Part shown: one piece after another, positions 54,291 through 63,824 of the stretch | How positions within the stretch are numbered: position 1 is the first letter of the stretch | Layout of the letters: each line of letters begins with the position of its first letter | Assembly (NCBI RefSeq): GCF_001623075.1 | Contig: NZ_LMCF01000026.1 | Coordinates: forward strand, 105,926 to 169,925 | Length of the DNA stretch: 64,000 bases | DNA from: Pseudovibrio sp. Ad37 | GTDB taxonomy: Bacteria > Pseudomonadota > Alphaproteobacteria > Rhizobiales > Stappiaceae | Direction: 5' to 3' | Notes under the pieces: generated by a model | What the model saw: only the letters and a program-made list of their open reading frames with translations | Told to the model about the DNA's origin: nothing | Databases searched by the model: none | Position numbers and translations under genes: made by a program

Positions 54291-55877
54291 TCAGCTCGTA
54301 GCTGGTTTGGTCTCTTGCATCTCTGCATCATAATCAACCGCGATACCGTAATGCGGATCTTCCAGAACGGCGACCTCAACCATGCTGCCAGCTTTGTGCA
54401 GCAGGTCTTTACAATCCGGAGACAGATGACGCAGATGCAAGGTCTTGCCAACCTGCTCATAGCGCGTTGCCAGTGCATCAATTGCCTGCAAACCGGAATG
54501 GTCCACCACGCGGGAATTGATGAAGTCAACAATCACATCATCCGGGTCAGACTGAGGATCAAAGATCTCTTGGAAACCAGCAGCAGAACCGAAGAACAGC
54601 GGACCTTCCAGTTTGTAGATCTTCTGGCCTTCAGAGTTAGTTGTTGTGTGAGCATCAATACGTTTGGATGCGTTCCATGCATAAGCAAGCGCAGAAACAA
54701 TCACGCCAACCACAACAGCAACAGCAAGGTCAGAATACACAGTCACACCAGTCACCAGTGCAATAACAATCGCATCAGTCCGTGGGATCTTGTGCAGGAT
54801 CTTGAAGGTGTTCCACGCAAAGGTGCCAATCACCACCATGAACATCACGCCAACCAGAGCTGCCAGCGGGATCCGCTCAATTAAAGAAGAGGCAAACAGA
54901 ATGAAGCTGAGCAAAAACAGCGCTGCAGCAATACCTGCAAGGCGTGTCCGGCCACCGGATTTCACGTTGATCATGGACTGACCAATCATCGCACAACCGC
55001 CCATGCCGCCAAAGAAGCCAGTCACAACGTTTGCAGCACCCTGAGCAAGACACTCTTTGGAAGCGCCACCGCGTGTATCTGTCATTTCAGAAACAAGGTT
55101 CAGCGTCAAAAGGCTTTCAATCAGGCCGATCGCAGCAAGAATGATGGAGTATGGCAGGATGATCTGCAGGGTCTCAAGGTTCAGTGGAACCATAGGGATG
55201 TGGAATTCAGGCAGGCCACCAGAAATCGGAGCCAGATCGCCAACGGTCTGAACGTTAAGCTCAAGGCCAATCACGATCACAGAAACAACAACAATAGCTG
55301 CCAGTGGGGCAGGAATAGCATTGGTCAGCTTTGGCAGATACCAGATCACAGCCATGGTCAACGCAACAAGACCAAGCATCAACGTCAGGTCCATGCCTGC
55401 AAGCCAGCTTGTTGTGCCAGTCACTTCATCAACGGTCTGGAACTGGCCCATTTGCGCAAGAAAGATCACGATCGCAAGACCGTTCACAAACCCAAGCATA
55501 ACCGGGTGCGGCACCATGCGGATAAACTTACCCCAGCGCATAACGCCGAAGATCAGCTGAAGGATGCCCATCAGCACAACGGTCGCAAACAGGTATTCCA
55601 CGCCGTAGGTCACCACGAGTGAGACCATAACAACGGCAAGTGCGCCGGTTGCACCAGAGATCATGCCCGGACGACCACCGAAAACAGCAGTAATAATGCC
55701 GACGATGAAGGCCGCGTACAGACCGACAAGCGGTTCAACCTGAGCAACAAATGCGAATGCAACAGCTTCTGGAACCAGAGCAAGAGCAACGGTTAGCCCG
55801 GAGAGGAGCTCAACCTTAATAGTATTGGCTGTAAAGCCAGTCTTTTCGGGCGCGTGCGCCTTCGAGGACGAATGCAA
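54291..55877 (-). CDS. SulP-family inorganic anion transporter with STAS domain
   Basis: A 528-residue inner-membrane transporter with 10-12 helices. ALVPEAVAFAFVAQVEPLVGLYAAF near the start is the SulP signature and a C-terminal STAS domain covers about 415-515. SulP proteins carry sulfate, bicarbonate or dicarboxylates. No carbonic anhydrase or cys gene is adjacent, so the substrate is open. The start is a TTG at 55877, chosen because GGAGGT sits 6 nt upstream; a TTG at 55925 has no such site. Confidence 0.85.
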   Translation of the reverse strand: MHSSSKAHAPEKTGFTANTIKVELLSGLTVALALVPEAVAFAFVAQVEPLVGLYAAFIVGIITAVFGGRPGMISGATGALAVVMVSLVVTYGVEYLFATVVLMGILQLIFGVMRWGKFIRMVPHPVMLGFVNGLAIVIFLAQMGQFQTVDEVTGTTSWLAGMDLTLMLGLVALTMAVIWYLPKLTNAIPAPLAAIVVVSVIVIGLELNVQTVGDLAPISGGLPEFHIPMVPLNLETLQIILPYSIILAAIGLIESLLTLNLVSEMTDTRGGASKECLAQGAANVVTGFFGGMGGCAMIGQSMINVKSGGRTRLAGIAAALFLLSFILFASSLIERIPLAALVGVMFMVVIGTFAWNTFKILHKIPRTDAIVIALVTGVTVYSDLAVAVVVGVIVSALAYAWNASKRIDAHTTTNSEGQKIYKLEGPLFFGSAAGFQEIFDPQSDPDDVIVDFINSRVVDHSGLQAIDALATRYEQVGKTLHLRHLSPDCKDLLHKAGSMVEVAVLEDPHYGIAVDYDAEMQETKPATS

Positions 55878-56216
55878 GTAGCACCTCCAATGGGATTCTT
55901 GGTACTGTTTTAAAGTAATGGGCAAATCCTAGGCACGCACTGTGAAGTCCGTGTGAAACCAAGAGGTTTACTGCTCAAGGACAAGAGCTATTCAGCCAGG
56001 AGACCGCTAAAATTTGAGCGGTTTTTGTCTCCCTTTTGACGCGCTTATACGGGAATATCATCAAAAACACCAGTCCCCCAACACATAATAGCTATGCACG
56101 GGGTGCGGATTTGGTTAATCCAATAACTGGGCATTGGAGCTATTAGCGTATCCGTAAAAGATGGAGGCATGTTTAGATGAAGGACCGTTCACTATCTGAT
56201 GAGGCTCTATCTAGTA
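55878..56216. other. Intergenic region holding an orphan plus-strand terminator
   Basis: About 340 bp between two minus-strand genes. There is no coding region. It contains the terminator at 56003. Confidence 0.5.
56003..56026 (+). terminator. Orphan intrinsic terminator on the plus strand
   Basis: ACCGCT (56003-56008) pairs with AGCGGT (56017-56022), followed by five T residues counting from 56022. Outer arms GGAGAC/GTCTCC extend the structure. No plus-strand gene precedes it, so it could end a small RNA starting in the sulP leader region. Confidence 0.55.
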
Positions 56217-57302
56217 TTAGTCATCGAACAGTGATGGTTGATCACGAGGGGTATTTGAGTATGAGTAGTCACCCAGTATTGCCTTAATTGCATCTGATGT
56301 TAGAGGCTCTGCTAGCTTATTCCCATTGAGCTCTAATACTCTTAGAACGCGCCGGTTCTTAGACTTGCCATTGATAAACTGACGAGCCCATTGCACTTTG
56401 AGATTATTCAACACTTCAACGTGCACGTTTTTCTTTTTGACTAGTTGCCAGAACTCCGCATCTTCAATCACAAAATAGCAATTGCGGCGAACCTGATCTT
56501 TTCCTTTCCATTGTCGTGTTTTCTGGTCTTCCTTGTCCCAGTTGGGGGAAGTGACATAGATGTTTTCGATTGAGATCAACCATTCAGGCTGCTCTTCCTC
56601 TTCATCGTTCCGTGTGGGTTTCTGGGCCCGCTCAGGAAAAGAGTTGCGGTGGATGGGGAAATCATTGTTGGGTGTGAAGCCGATACGTTTGATGACATTA
56701 TTATTGATACAAGCTGCATAAAAATCAGCGCGTGCATCCAAGGCATCAGGCAAGCTTCCACTTTCCATACCTAGTTTGCTTAGTTCATCAGTGTTTTTTT
56801 CAAGCAAGCTGCGTGTCATCGAAATGACCACCCGTGCGGTAGCCTGACAGGATGATGCATCAGCTATGGTTGCAAGGTTCCTGTCGGTTTTTAGTTCAGC
56901 CGCGTTCGCTTCATCGGTGGTCAGTTGCTCTGAAATCCATTTTGCTTCTTCTAGAACCTTATACCCTGCTTGCTCAAACCAATAAGACGGGGTTTCTCCT
57001 GTAAGGCCTTTTGTAAAGGCAGCACCGGGTTCGGTGCATATAAAAGCGTACACAGCGCTAAGAGAGGAGAGCACACAGAAGCCCAGTTTCGATAGAAAGC
57101 TACCATCTTCAGGGGGGAAGACGATCAGCTCATACTGTAAAGAACCTTGGAAGAATGTTTCGTCTAGCGCATCAATGATGTTTCGAACGCTGTCCGCTGT
57201 TTGAATAAAGGTGTCGAGCTTAAGAGAGTGGTCATTAACATCAAAATGGATAAACAGACGCTCTGAGCGATCGTCAAATCCTGAAAGTGAAGTTTCTGTC
57301 AT
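56217..57302 (-). CDS. Protein of unknown function
   Basis: A 361-residue soluble protein starting at the ATG at 57302 (GGGAG 8 nt upstream). The N-terminal half is alpha/beta with one hydrophobic stretch (LGFCVLSSLSAVYAFI near residue 80). A helical middle part and an acidic linker (NDEEEEQPEW near 235) follow. The C-terminal part has WKGKDQVRRNCYFVIEDAEFW and ends in SLFDD. I recognise no family. It stands alone beside gene-poor DNA, a context seen for accessory or defence genes, but no partner is visible. Confidence 0.6.
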   Translation of the reverse strand: MTETSLSGFDDRSERLFIHFDVNDHSLKLDTFIQTADSVRNIIDALDETFFQGSLQYELIVFPPEDGSFLSKLGFCVLSSLSAVYAFICTEPGAAFTKGLTGETPSYWFEQAGYKVLEEAKWISEQLTTDEANAAELKTDRNLATIADASSCQATARVVISMTRSLLEKNTDELSKLGMESGSLPDALDARADFYAACINNNVIKRIGFTPNNDFPIHRNSFPERAQKPTRNDEEEEQPEWLISIENIYVTSPNWDKEDQKTRQWKGKDQVRRNCYFVIEDAEFWQLVKKKNVHVEVLNNLKVQWARQFINGKSKNRRVLRVLELNGNKLAEPLTSDAIKAILGDYSYSNTPRDQPSLFDD

Positions 57303-58278
57303 TAGAATACGCTCCCACAACTAATGCGAGTAGACTCTAAACTGACCATCCAATGTTGAGCAAGGAAATCTTTTGAAAGTCAAAAGGTTGAGCTGCTGGC
57401 TCGCTTCACTAGATCCCGCATCAAGTGCGGGAAGACGGCTGAGGGGGAGCTGTCAGGTTCGCTTGGACCACCGCCGTCATGCCGGACGGAACGGAGTGGA
57501 GATCCGGTACCCAGAGCCAAAGGCACCACCTTCTCGATTTTGGAAGAAAAAGCCGAGCAGATGCCACCAACTCAATCAAAAAAACTTATCCCCCCGGCCT
57601 CAAACCGTGTCCATACTAAGCGCATGCCTACGTAACGGGCTGCTGGCGGAGCGACCGTCAGTTTGTCGTAGGTTGGGCGGGGCTATTGGAAGACGTAACG
57701 CACCTTTCAGTGGTCCGGTGAACCGAACTTCAAACGTGACCGCATGGTTTGAGGGGAAGGGCCCAGGACTATAGGGTATCACGCGGCGACGGATGCAGAT
57801 GTACCGGTTGGAGAAATCCACTTTTGCAGATGTGTTTGTCAAAGACGGAGGAACTGTTCGGGCAGGGAAACCTGACTGGATAAGCCACTGTATTTCCGGA
57901 AAACCGGCTATCGTGCCTTATAGGCAAAAGAGGCGACGTAGTTCATTATAAGAAAGCCCGGGCAAGGCGTGTAGCTGATGCCGAAGACTCATTACTAACA
58001 AATAGCGCAGGCATTGCCTGCCGCCTTGCTCATCCCGACTATCGGGAACTCTAGCTTCACCACTGCATGGGATGCCATGTGGTGCTACTAGTGCTTCTGC
58101 ATTTCCAAAGCGTATCGCTGAAACCTGAGAAACGGTTTGAGCACAAAAATCCGCAATAGATGAAACCGCTTTATGTGGAAATACGCAGGAAATGCATCTA
58201 ATGCAGACTTTGCAGGATGCCGCCTAATCGTTAGCTTGTCGTCCTGCGAAGAAGCGTGTCAGGCAAGGAGCACCCTGG
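57303..58278. other. Long gene-poor region with repeat-like sequence
   Basis: Nearly 1 kb without a supported gene. Open frames here translate palindromic repeat sequence and have no ribosome-binding sites. The 57413-57510 part is REP/RIME-like; the rest may contain decayed mobile DNA. Confidence 0.5.
57413..57510. repeat. REP/RIME-like intergenic palindromes
   Basis: Module 1 is TCCCGCA-TCAAG-TGCGGGA (57414-57432). Module 2 has GCCGGA...TCCGG arms (57481-57507) within text of the kind GTCATGCCGGAC...GATCCGG that recurs between genes in many Rhizobiales. Only one copy is in this window. Confidence 0.5.
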
Positions 58279-59451
58279 ATGAAACCGACAAACTCAGTAT
58301 TTACCGGAATAGAAACAACGGTATTTGAGCGCATGTCGCGTCTGGCAATGGAACATCAGGCCATCAATCTGGGGCAGGGCTTTCCGGATGTAGACGGCCC
58401 GCAGGATGTGAGACAGGTTGCGGCTGACACCTTGATGGAAGGGCCAAACCAGTACCCGCCCATGTTGGGCGTCCCGGCGTTGCGACAAGCCGTTGCTGAG
58501 AACAACAAGCGCTTCTATGATCTGGATGTAGATTGGCAGAGCGAAGTACTCGTCACCTCAGGTGCCACTGAAGCGCTGGCAGACAGCATCTGTGCGCTGG
58601 TTGAGCCGGGTGATGAAGTCATCCTCATCGAGCCGCTTTACGACTGCTATCTCTCGCTGGTCAAGGGGGCAGGCGCCACTCCGGTCTTCGTGCAGGTAAC
58701 ACCGCCAAACTGGGAGCTGCGTGAAGAGACATTGCGCCAGGCGTTCTCCAGCAAGACAAAAGCTATCCTGCTCAACAACCCAATGAACCCAAGTGCGAAG
58801 GTCTTCTCTACGGAGGAACTACAACTCATCGCAGACCTGTGCCTGGAGTTTGATTGCTATGCGATCTGCGATGAAGTCTACGAGCACATCGTCTTTTCCG
58901 ACGACAAGCACAAACCACTCATGACCCTTCCGGGGATGCGTGATCGCTGCATCCGCATCGGCTCTGCGGGCAAGACGTTTTCACTGACAGGCTGGAAAGT
59001 CGGCTACATCACAGCCGCTCCAAACCTGTTAGAACCAATTGCCAAAGCGCACCAGTTCATCACCTTCACCACACCGCCAAACCTGCAAAAAGCAGTCGCC
59101 TACGGTCTGAGCAAAGGAGATGACTACTACACCTCGCTGGAAGACGACCTGAGAGCAAAGCGTGACCTGATCTCCAAACCACTGGAAGACATGGGCTTTA
59201 AGGTGCTGCCGTGCGAAGGCACCTACTTTGTCACCTGCGACTTCTCCCCACTTGGCTTCAAAGGCAATGACGTGGAGTTCTGCCAGAAAATGGTGGAACA
59301 GGCAGGCGTTGCCGCCGTTCCGATCTCAGCATTTTACGGCACCAAAGGCCCGCAGACCTTCGTCCGGTTCTGTTTCTGCAAAAAGGATGAAGTCCTGCAA
59401 GAAGCTCTGGGTCGATTGCGCGTCTGGATGGGAGAACTGGCGGTTTCATAA
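58279..59451 (+). CDS. Class I/II aminotransferase (kynurenine/methionine aminotransferase-like)
   Basis: A 390-residue PLP enzyme. The N-terminal INLGQGFPDVDGP, the VTSGATEAL phosphate-binding region, NNPMNPSAKVF and the Schiff-base lysine in SAGKTFSLTGWKVG (about 235) fit the YbdL/KAT subgroup. An AAGGAG site precedes the ATG. It most likely transaminates methionine, glutamine or kynurenine; this is not resolved by sequence. Confidence 0.88.
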   Translation: MKPTNSVFTGIETTVFERMSRLAMEHQAINLGQGFPDVDGPQDVRQVAADTLMEGPNQYPPMLGVPALRQAVAENNKRFYDLDVDWQSEVLVTSGATEALADSICALVEPGDEVILIEPLYDCYLSLVKGAGATPVFVQVTPPNWELREETLRQAFSSKTKAILLNNPMNPSAKVFSTEELQLIADLCLEFDCYAICDEVYEHIVFSDDKHKPLMTLPGMRDRCIRIGSAGKTFSLTGWKVGYITAAPNLLEPIAKAHQFITFTTPPNLQKAVAYGLSKGDDYYTSLEDDLRAKRDLISKPLEDMGFKVLPCEGTYFVTCDFSPLGFKGNDVEFCQKMVEQAGVAAVPISAFYGTKGPQTFVRFCFCKKDEVLQEALGRLRVWMGELAVS

Positions 59452-59670
59452 GGGCTCGCACCAAACTGAAGACGCTGCTTCTCTGATAATCAGTTCTGGC
59501 TTTCGGGAATACGCGTAAAAATAAAGACAAATTCGCAAAAGTAGCTCTGCGCTCAAAAATAGAGTATGCAGACGACAACAAACCGGAGCTGCTTGGTCAA
59601 GCAAGGACGACTGACAGCCTTCCGCAAATAATCAATTAGCCTGTAATCCAACCCTTGGAAGTTTGAGTGA

Positions 59671-60693
59671 ATGGATAATCCCGTACTCGTTGAAGTGACA
59701 CGTGGCACCACTGTCGAGAGCCGTCACCGTGGTTCAATCGCTATTGTTGATGCCGATGGTAAGCTGGCATTCAGCGCAGGTGACGTGGAGCAGGGCATCT
59801 TTGCGCGCTCCGCAATCAAAGCTCTTCAGGCAATTCCAATGGTGGAATCCGGCGCGGCTGAAGCCCTCGATTTTGACGATGCAGAACTGGCTCTGGCCTG
59901 CGCCTCCCATAACGGCGAAGAGACCCATGCCAACTCCGCACGCATCATGCTCTTCAAAGCGGGCCTGACAGAAGAAGACCTGCTGTGTGGCCCGCAATGG
60001 CCAAAGCACATGGATGATTGCGTCGGCCTTGTGAAGACCGATGACAGCCCATGTCAGCTGCACAACAACTGCTCTGGCAAGCATGCCGGTTTCCTGGCCA
60101 TGGCCAAGACTCTGGGTATTCCAACCGAAAACTACATCGATTTTGATCACCCTGTTCAGATGGAGATCCGCAACGTTCTGGAACAGATGAGCGGTGGTAT
60201 CCTGGCACGTGATGTATGTGGCACAGATGGGTGTTCCATCCCGACCTACGCCATGGACCAGCAGAAAACAGCGCTGGCCTTTGCCCGCTTCGCAACAGGT
60301 GTTGGTCTTGACCCAGTCCGCGCCAGTGCAGCAGAAACACTCTATGAAGCGTGCGTCAACGAACCTTATATGGTCGCAGGTAAAAACCGCTTCTGCACCG
60401 AGATCATGGATATCTTCAAAGGTCGTGTCTTCGTGAAAGTTGGTGCAGAAGGCGTCTTCTGTGCAGCCCTGCCAGAACTAGGCTTCGGTGTAACGTTGAA
60501 ATGTGAAGACGGTTCCGTACGCGGTGCAGAAGTGATGATGGCATCCACCATCAGATCGCTTCTGGATATTTCCGATGATGAGGAAAAAGGCCTGAACGCC
60601 TGGGAACACCAGCAACTGAAGAACCGTCGCGATGTTCTCGTCGGCGAAGTGCGCCCCGTTGCAGACTTCAAGCGTCTGTTGAACGCCATGTGA
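59671..60693 (+). CDS. ansA: AnsA-type asparaginase (Rhizobium etli class)
   Basis: A 340-residue asparaginase unrelated to the E. coli enzymes, of the Rhizobium etli / ReAIV class with a serine-lysine site and zinc. Ser47 and Lys50 (SAIK), Ser79 (CASH), Cys134 and Lys137 (NNCSGKHAG), and Cys188 (GTDGCSIP) correspond, one residue shifted, to the Ser48, Lys51, Ser80, Cys135, Lys138 and Cys189 set reported for ReAIV. The enzyme converts asparagine to aspartate and ammonia in the cytoplasm. It follows the aminotransferase by 220 bp. Confidence 0.9.
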   Translation: MDNPVLVEVTRGTTVESRHRGSIAIVDADGKLAFSAGDVEQGIFARSAIKALQAIPMVESGAAEALDFDDAELALACASHNGEETHANSARIMLFKAGLTEEDLLCGPQWPKHMDDCVGLVKTDDSPCQLHNNCSGKHAGFLAMAKTLGIPTENYIDFDHPVQMEIRNVLEQMSGGILARDVCGTDGCSIPTYAMDQQKTALAFARFATGVGLDPVRASAAETLYEACVNEPYMVAGKNRFCTEIMDIFKGRVFVKVGAEGVFCAALPELGFGVTLKCEDGSVRGAEVMMASTIRSLLDISDDEEKGLNAWEHQQLKNRRDVLVGEVRPVADFKRLLNAM

Positions 60694-60730
60694 TGATGGA
60701 GGGCAGGAAGTCCACTTCCTGCTGTCTCAC

Positions 60731-62101
60731 CTAAGCTGCACTGACAAGATTGTCTGTCACGCGTATGGAGTGTGGCAGATCCTCCGTTGAAATCGCCAGA
60801 TCCCCGCTCACCTGCTCATCCCACTTGAAGCCAGCGATATTCACGGGGCAGCCCGCAATGATATTCTGGGAAATGAGCGCACTTTGTCCTTCAGCTGCAA
60901 AGCTGACGGCAATGCCAACCGGGGCAGAGCGCACAGTGTTTTGAGCTGCAATCAAATTACGCATATACGGGCCCCAACCCAGATTAATGCCAATAACCCG
61001 CGCATCCTCGACAACATTGCCAGTCACACTGGTATCCGCCTCAACCGCAATACCAACCCCAAAACTCGGATTGTCCTTCGCATAAGGCCCAGCGCCAGTA
61101 ATATCGCGCAATACATTGTTGGAGCACACGGCCAGACGACCACCCTCACGGAAGTTGGTGATGGAAATCCCGTTGGCGGCTGTCTCAATCAGGTTATTGC
61201 TGACAATAGCGCCCTGAAAACCAAACTCGACAAACAAAGCCACCTCGCCGGAACGATGGCAAGTATTACCAAGCACCTCAACATTTGACGCAGCATTGGC
61301 GCGGATTGCGGAAAACGTGCAGTCGCTCACCTTGTTGTTGGAGATGGTAACATTGTCCGCCCGAAACACATTGATGCCATTGCCATTTTGACCGGTTCCA
61401 CCACTTTGCGCTTGAATGTTGGAGACTTGATTGCTGGAAATGATCGAACCATCATGCCCTTCAGACCACCGATGCACCAGAATACCGCCGTTTCCGCAGT
61501 CAGAAACGATATTCCGCTCAATCTGAAGCGCTCTAGCATTGTAGCTGAGAAGAGCAACATCTCCGATTGCGTGGATCTGGTTACCAATAACAGACCCTGA
61601 ACATTGCTCCAGCACCAAACCAGCCTTGCTGCTCTTGGTTATCTCACAGGAACTGAGATCAAGCCGCTCACATTGAGAAAACCACAGCAGCGCCGAGACG
61701 TCGTCGGATAGTGACAGGCCGTTGCCATCAAAAACAAGTTCGCTCAGGCAAATACGATCACCCTGAATACCCTGCAGAAGAGGGCCACTTCCATTAAGCA
61801 CCAGACGTGTATGTCCGGGCACGCCGCGTAAGCTCAGCCCACTGGGCAGAGAGAGGTTTGAACAGAAGAAATTGCCCGCACCAAGCTGAAGGATCTGCCC
61901 TTGCGCTGCGGTCTCATTCATTGCGGCTTGCAGCGCATCAGAGACATCTTGCTGCAAAGGAGGTGCAGGAAACTCCGCGATCACCGGTCTCAAAGGCGTT
62001 GCTGCCTGCGCGTCCTGAGCAGCCACAAGCGTTCCAGCTCCGGCAATGACACCAGCACCAAGCAGGGCACGTCGTGAAAGTCTCTCTTGATCCTCAGTCA
62101 T
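60731..62101 (-). CDS. Tat-exported right-handed beta-helix repeat protein (TIGR03808-like)
   Basis: A 456-residue protein with a twin-arginine signal (LSRRALLGAG, cleavage near AQAA at about residue 34). Many Asn-rich repeats of the pectate-lyase-like kind follow (SGSVIGNQI, NVTISNNKVSD, GAIVSNNLIE). The pattern fits the TIGR03808 Tat-translocated repeat family of Rhizobiales. It is periplasmic and of unknown function. The ATG at 62101 has GGGGA 5 nt upstream. Confidence 0.82.
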   Translation of the reverse strand: MTEDQERLSRRALLGAGVIAGAGTLVAAQDAQAATPLRPVIAEFPAPPLQQDVSDALQAAMNETAAQGQILQLGAGNFFCSNLSLPSGLSLRGVPGHTRLVLNGSGPLLQGIQGDRICLSELVFDGNGLSLSDDVSALLWFSQCERLDLSSCEITKSSKAGLVLEQCSGSVIGNQIHAIGDVALLSYNARALQIERNIVSDCGNGGILVHRWSEGHDGSIISSNQVSNIQAQSGGTGQNGNGINVFRADNVTISNNKVSDCTFSAIRANAASNVEVLGNTCHRSGEVALFVEFGFQGAIVSNNLIETAANGISITNFREGGRLAVCSNNVLRDITGAGPYAKDNPSFGVGIAVEADTSVTGNVVEDARVIGINLGWGPYMRNLIAAQNTVRSAPVGIAVSFAAEGQSALISQNIIAGCPVNIAGFKWDEQVSGDLAISTEDLPHSIRVTDNLVSAA

Positions 62102-62120
62102 CTTGTCCCCCAACGCTGGT

Positions 62121-63119
62121 TTAAATGCCGAACAAGCTCGCCAGCTTACTCGCTGCAGCCGTTGCAGGCAGATTGCCGGATTTCACCGCGCTTTCAACAT
62201 CAGGCAGCGCCGCTTGAATATCCGGGTTTGCCTTCAATGCGGCCTGAAGCTTCTCGTTCAGCAAGCCCCACATCCATGCAAGCTGCTGTTCAGCACGTTT
62301 ACTGTCCCAGTCACCGCTCGCCTGCATCCGTTCTTTGAAGATGCCGAGCTGCCCCCACACCTCATCAAGGCCCTCATTGGCAAGGCCGGAAACCGTCAGA
62401 ACAGGGGGAGACCAGTGCTTGGAACGTGGCGCAAGAATATTGAGAGCTGCACGATACTCAGAGGCCGCAGACCGCGCCCGCAGCAGCCCGTCACCTTCTG
62501 CCTTGTTCACGGCAATAAGGTCGGCAATCTCAAGCACGCCCTTCTTGATCCCTTGCAGCTCATCACCAGCACCCGGCAACATCAGTACGAGGAAGAAATC
62601 AACCATCTGCGCAACTGTTGTCTCGGATTGCCCAATGCCAACCGTCTCCACCAGGATGACATCAAAACCAGCCGCCTCACAAAGCAACATGCTTTCGCGG
62701 GTCTTAGCCGCCACACCGCCAAGCGTGCCTGCAGAAGGGGAAGGGCGAATGAAGGCATTACGATCTATAGCCAACTGGGCCATACGAGTCTTATCACCCA
62801 AAATGGAACCGCCAGTCCGCGTAGAAGACGGATCAACAGCCAGCACGGCCACTTTGTGCCCGGCTGCTGTGAGATTGGAGCCAAAGGTGTCAATGGTGGT
62901 GGACTTGCCAACGCCCGGAACGCCCGTCACACCAATGCGGAATGCATTCCCGGTAGAGCCCATCACCTTGGTCAGCAGCGCTTCGGCCTGCTCCCGGTGT
63001 GCTGGCTTCTTGGATTCAACAAGCGTTATGCCGCGCGCAAGTGCTGCACGCTGCCCATTCAGCAACCGCTCGGCAAGATCATCAATGTTATCTCTGGAAG
63101 AAGCGAAGCGTGCATTCAT
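62121..63119 (-). CDS. meaB: MeaB/ArgK-type GTPase for methylmalonyl-CoA mutase
   Basis: A 332-residue G3E-family GTPase. Walker A is GVTGVPGVGKST (about 51-62), VDPSSTRTGGSILGDKTRM covers Walker B and switch regions, VETVGIGQSE is the switch-II motif and AVNKAEGD the G4. MeaB guards loading and reactivation of B12-dependent methylmalonyl-CoA mutase. The mutase genes are not in this window. It ends 19 bp before the beta-helix gene start and may be cotranscribed with it. Confidence 0.93.
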   Translation of the reverse strand: MNARFASSRDNIDDLAERLLNGQRAALARGITLVESKKPAHREQAEALLTKVMGSTGNAFRIGVTGVPGVGKSTTIDTFGSNLTAAGHKVAVLAVDPSSTRTGGSILGDKTRMAQLAIDRNAFIRPSPSAGTLGGVAAKTRESMLLCEAAGFDVILVETVGIGQSETTVAQMVDFFLVLMLPGAGDELQGIKKGVLEIADLIAVNKAEGDGLLRARSAASEYRAALNILAPRSKHWSPPVLTVSGLANEGLDEVWGQLGIFKERMQASGDWDSKRAEQQLAWMWGLLNEKLQAALKANPDIQAALPDVESAVKSGNLPATAAASKLASLFGI

Positions 63120-63261
63120 TCAAATAAGTCCGGTCAGAAGAATCTCTTCTGCCAACCTTGAACAGATGACGCCCCTTTGCAAGTCAGCGACTTGGAGAAG
63201 TTGTGGGGCAGGGCAGAACCCTGCACCAGTTCTTCAGGAAGGATACGCGAAGAATAATGCG

Positions 63262-63582
63262 TTAGCGATAAGTGACAGCAGTACCAGTTGCAGTCACCAT
63301 CAACATGGAACCGTTGCTGCCAACTGTTTCATAATCAATGTCGATGCCGATCACAGCATTTGCACCATAGCGCGATGCTTCCTCAGTCATCTCATGCAGC
63401 GCAATCTGACGGGCTTTCTTCAGTTCACCCTCGTAGGCGCCGGAACGACCACCGACAATATCGCGAATACCAGCGAACAGATCCTTAAAGACGTTCGCAC
63501 CCAGAATTGCTTCACCGTGAACAATTCCTTTGTACTCGGAAATCTCTTTGCCATCGAGAGAGTTAGTGGTCGTAGTAAGCAT
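63262..63582 (-). CDS. YbjQ family protein (UPF0145)
   Basis: A 106-residue protein of the YbjQ/DUF74 fold. [20 protein letters not shown], then [15 protein letters not shown] and [15 protein letters not shown] are the family hallmarks. It forms pentamers in known structures, and its role is uncertain (heavy-metal binding was suggested). GAGGA lies 7 nt before the ATG. Confidence 0.9.
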   Translation of the reverse strand: MLTTTTNSLDGKEISEYKGIVHGEAILGANVFKDLFAGIRDIVGGRSGAYEGELKKARQIALHEMTEEASRYGANAVIGIDIDYETVGSNGSMLMVTATGTAVTYR

Positions 63583-63743
63583 ATGTCATCCTCAAATCCG
63601 TGCTATGGCCCTCAGCCAGACACACATCAATCCGTTCAATCAAAACCAACAAGCCAAGATCGAAGTGCCCGAGCCCATAAATCAAATGAGCGCTTACCTC
63701 ATGTAGGAAAGGATCTGGAAAATGCCAGAGGCAACTAACTTAG

Positions 63744-63824
63744 TCAGATGCGTGAATTTTCTTTTTGCCTGCTTAACTCACGTCTCATCTCGGCCAATTC
63801 AACGTGAAGCGCGTCAAGCTTAGC
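63744..63824 (-). pseudogene. 3' remnant of a gene cut by an IS3-family element
   Basis: From the IS border to a TGA at 63744-63746 an open frame of 26 codons encodes an amphipathic helix (LDALHVELAEMRRELSRQKE). It reads like the C-terminus of a real protein, but the rest lies beyond the element. The gene's identity is unknown. Confidence 0.5.

Noticed and set aside
57373..57774. 133-codon open frame in the gene-poor region
   Set aside because: Its start translates palindromic REP-like sequence and the rest is Arg/Ser-rich; it lacks a good start site.
57600..57842. 80-codon minus-strand frame
   Set aside because: It covers what looks like repeat sequence, has no ribosome-binding site, and matches no family.
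62103..63738. Long plus-strand frames opposite meaB and ybjQ
   Set aside because: They are antisense to genes with complete family motifs; no ribosome-binding sites or domains.
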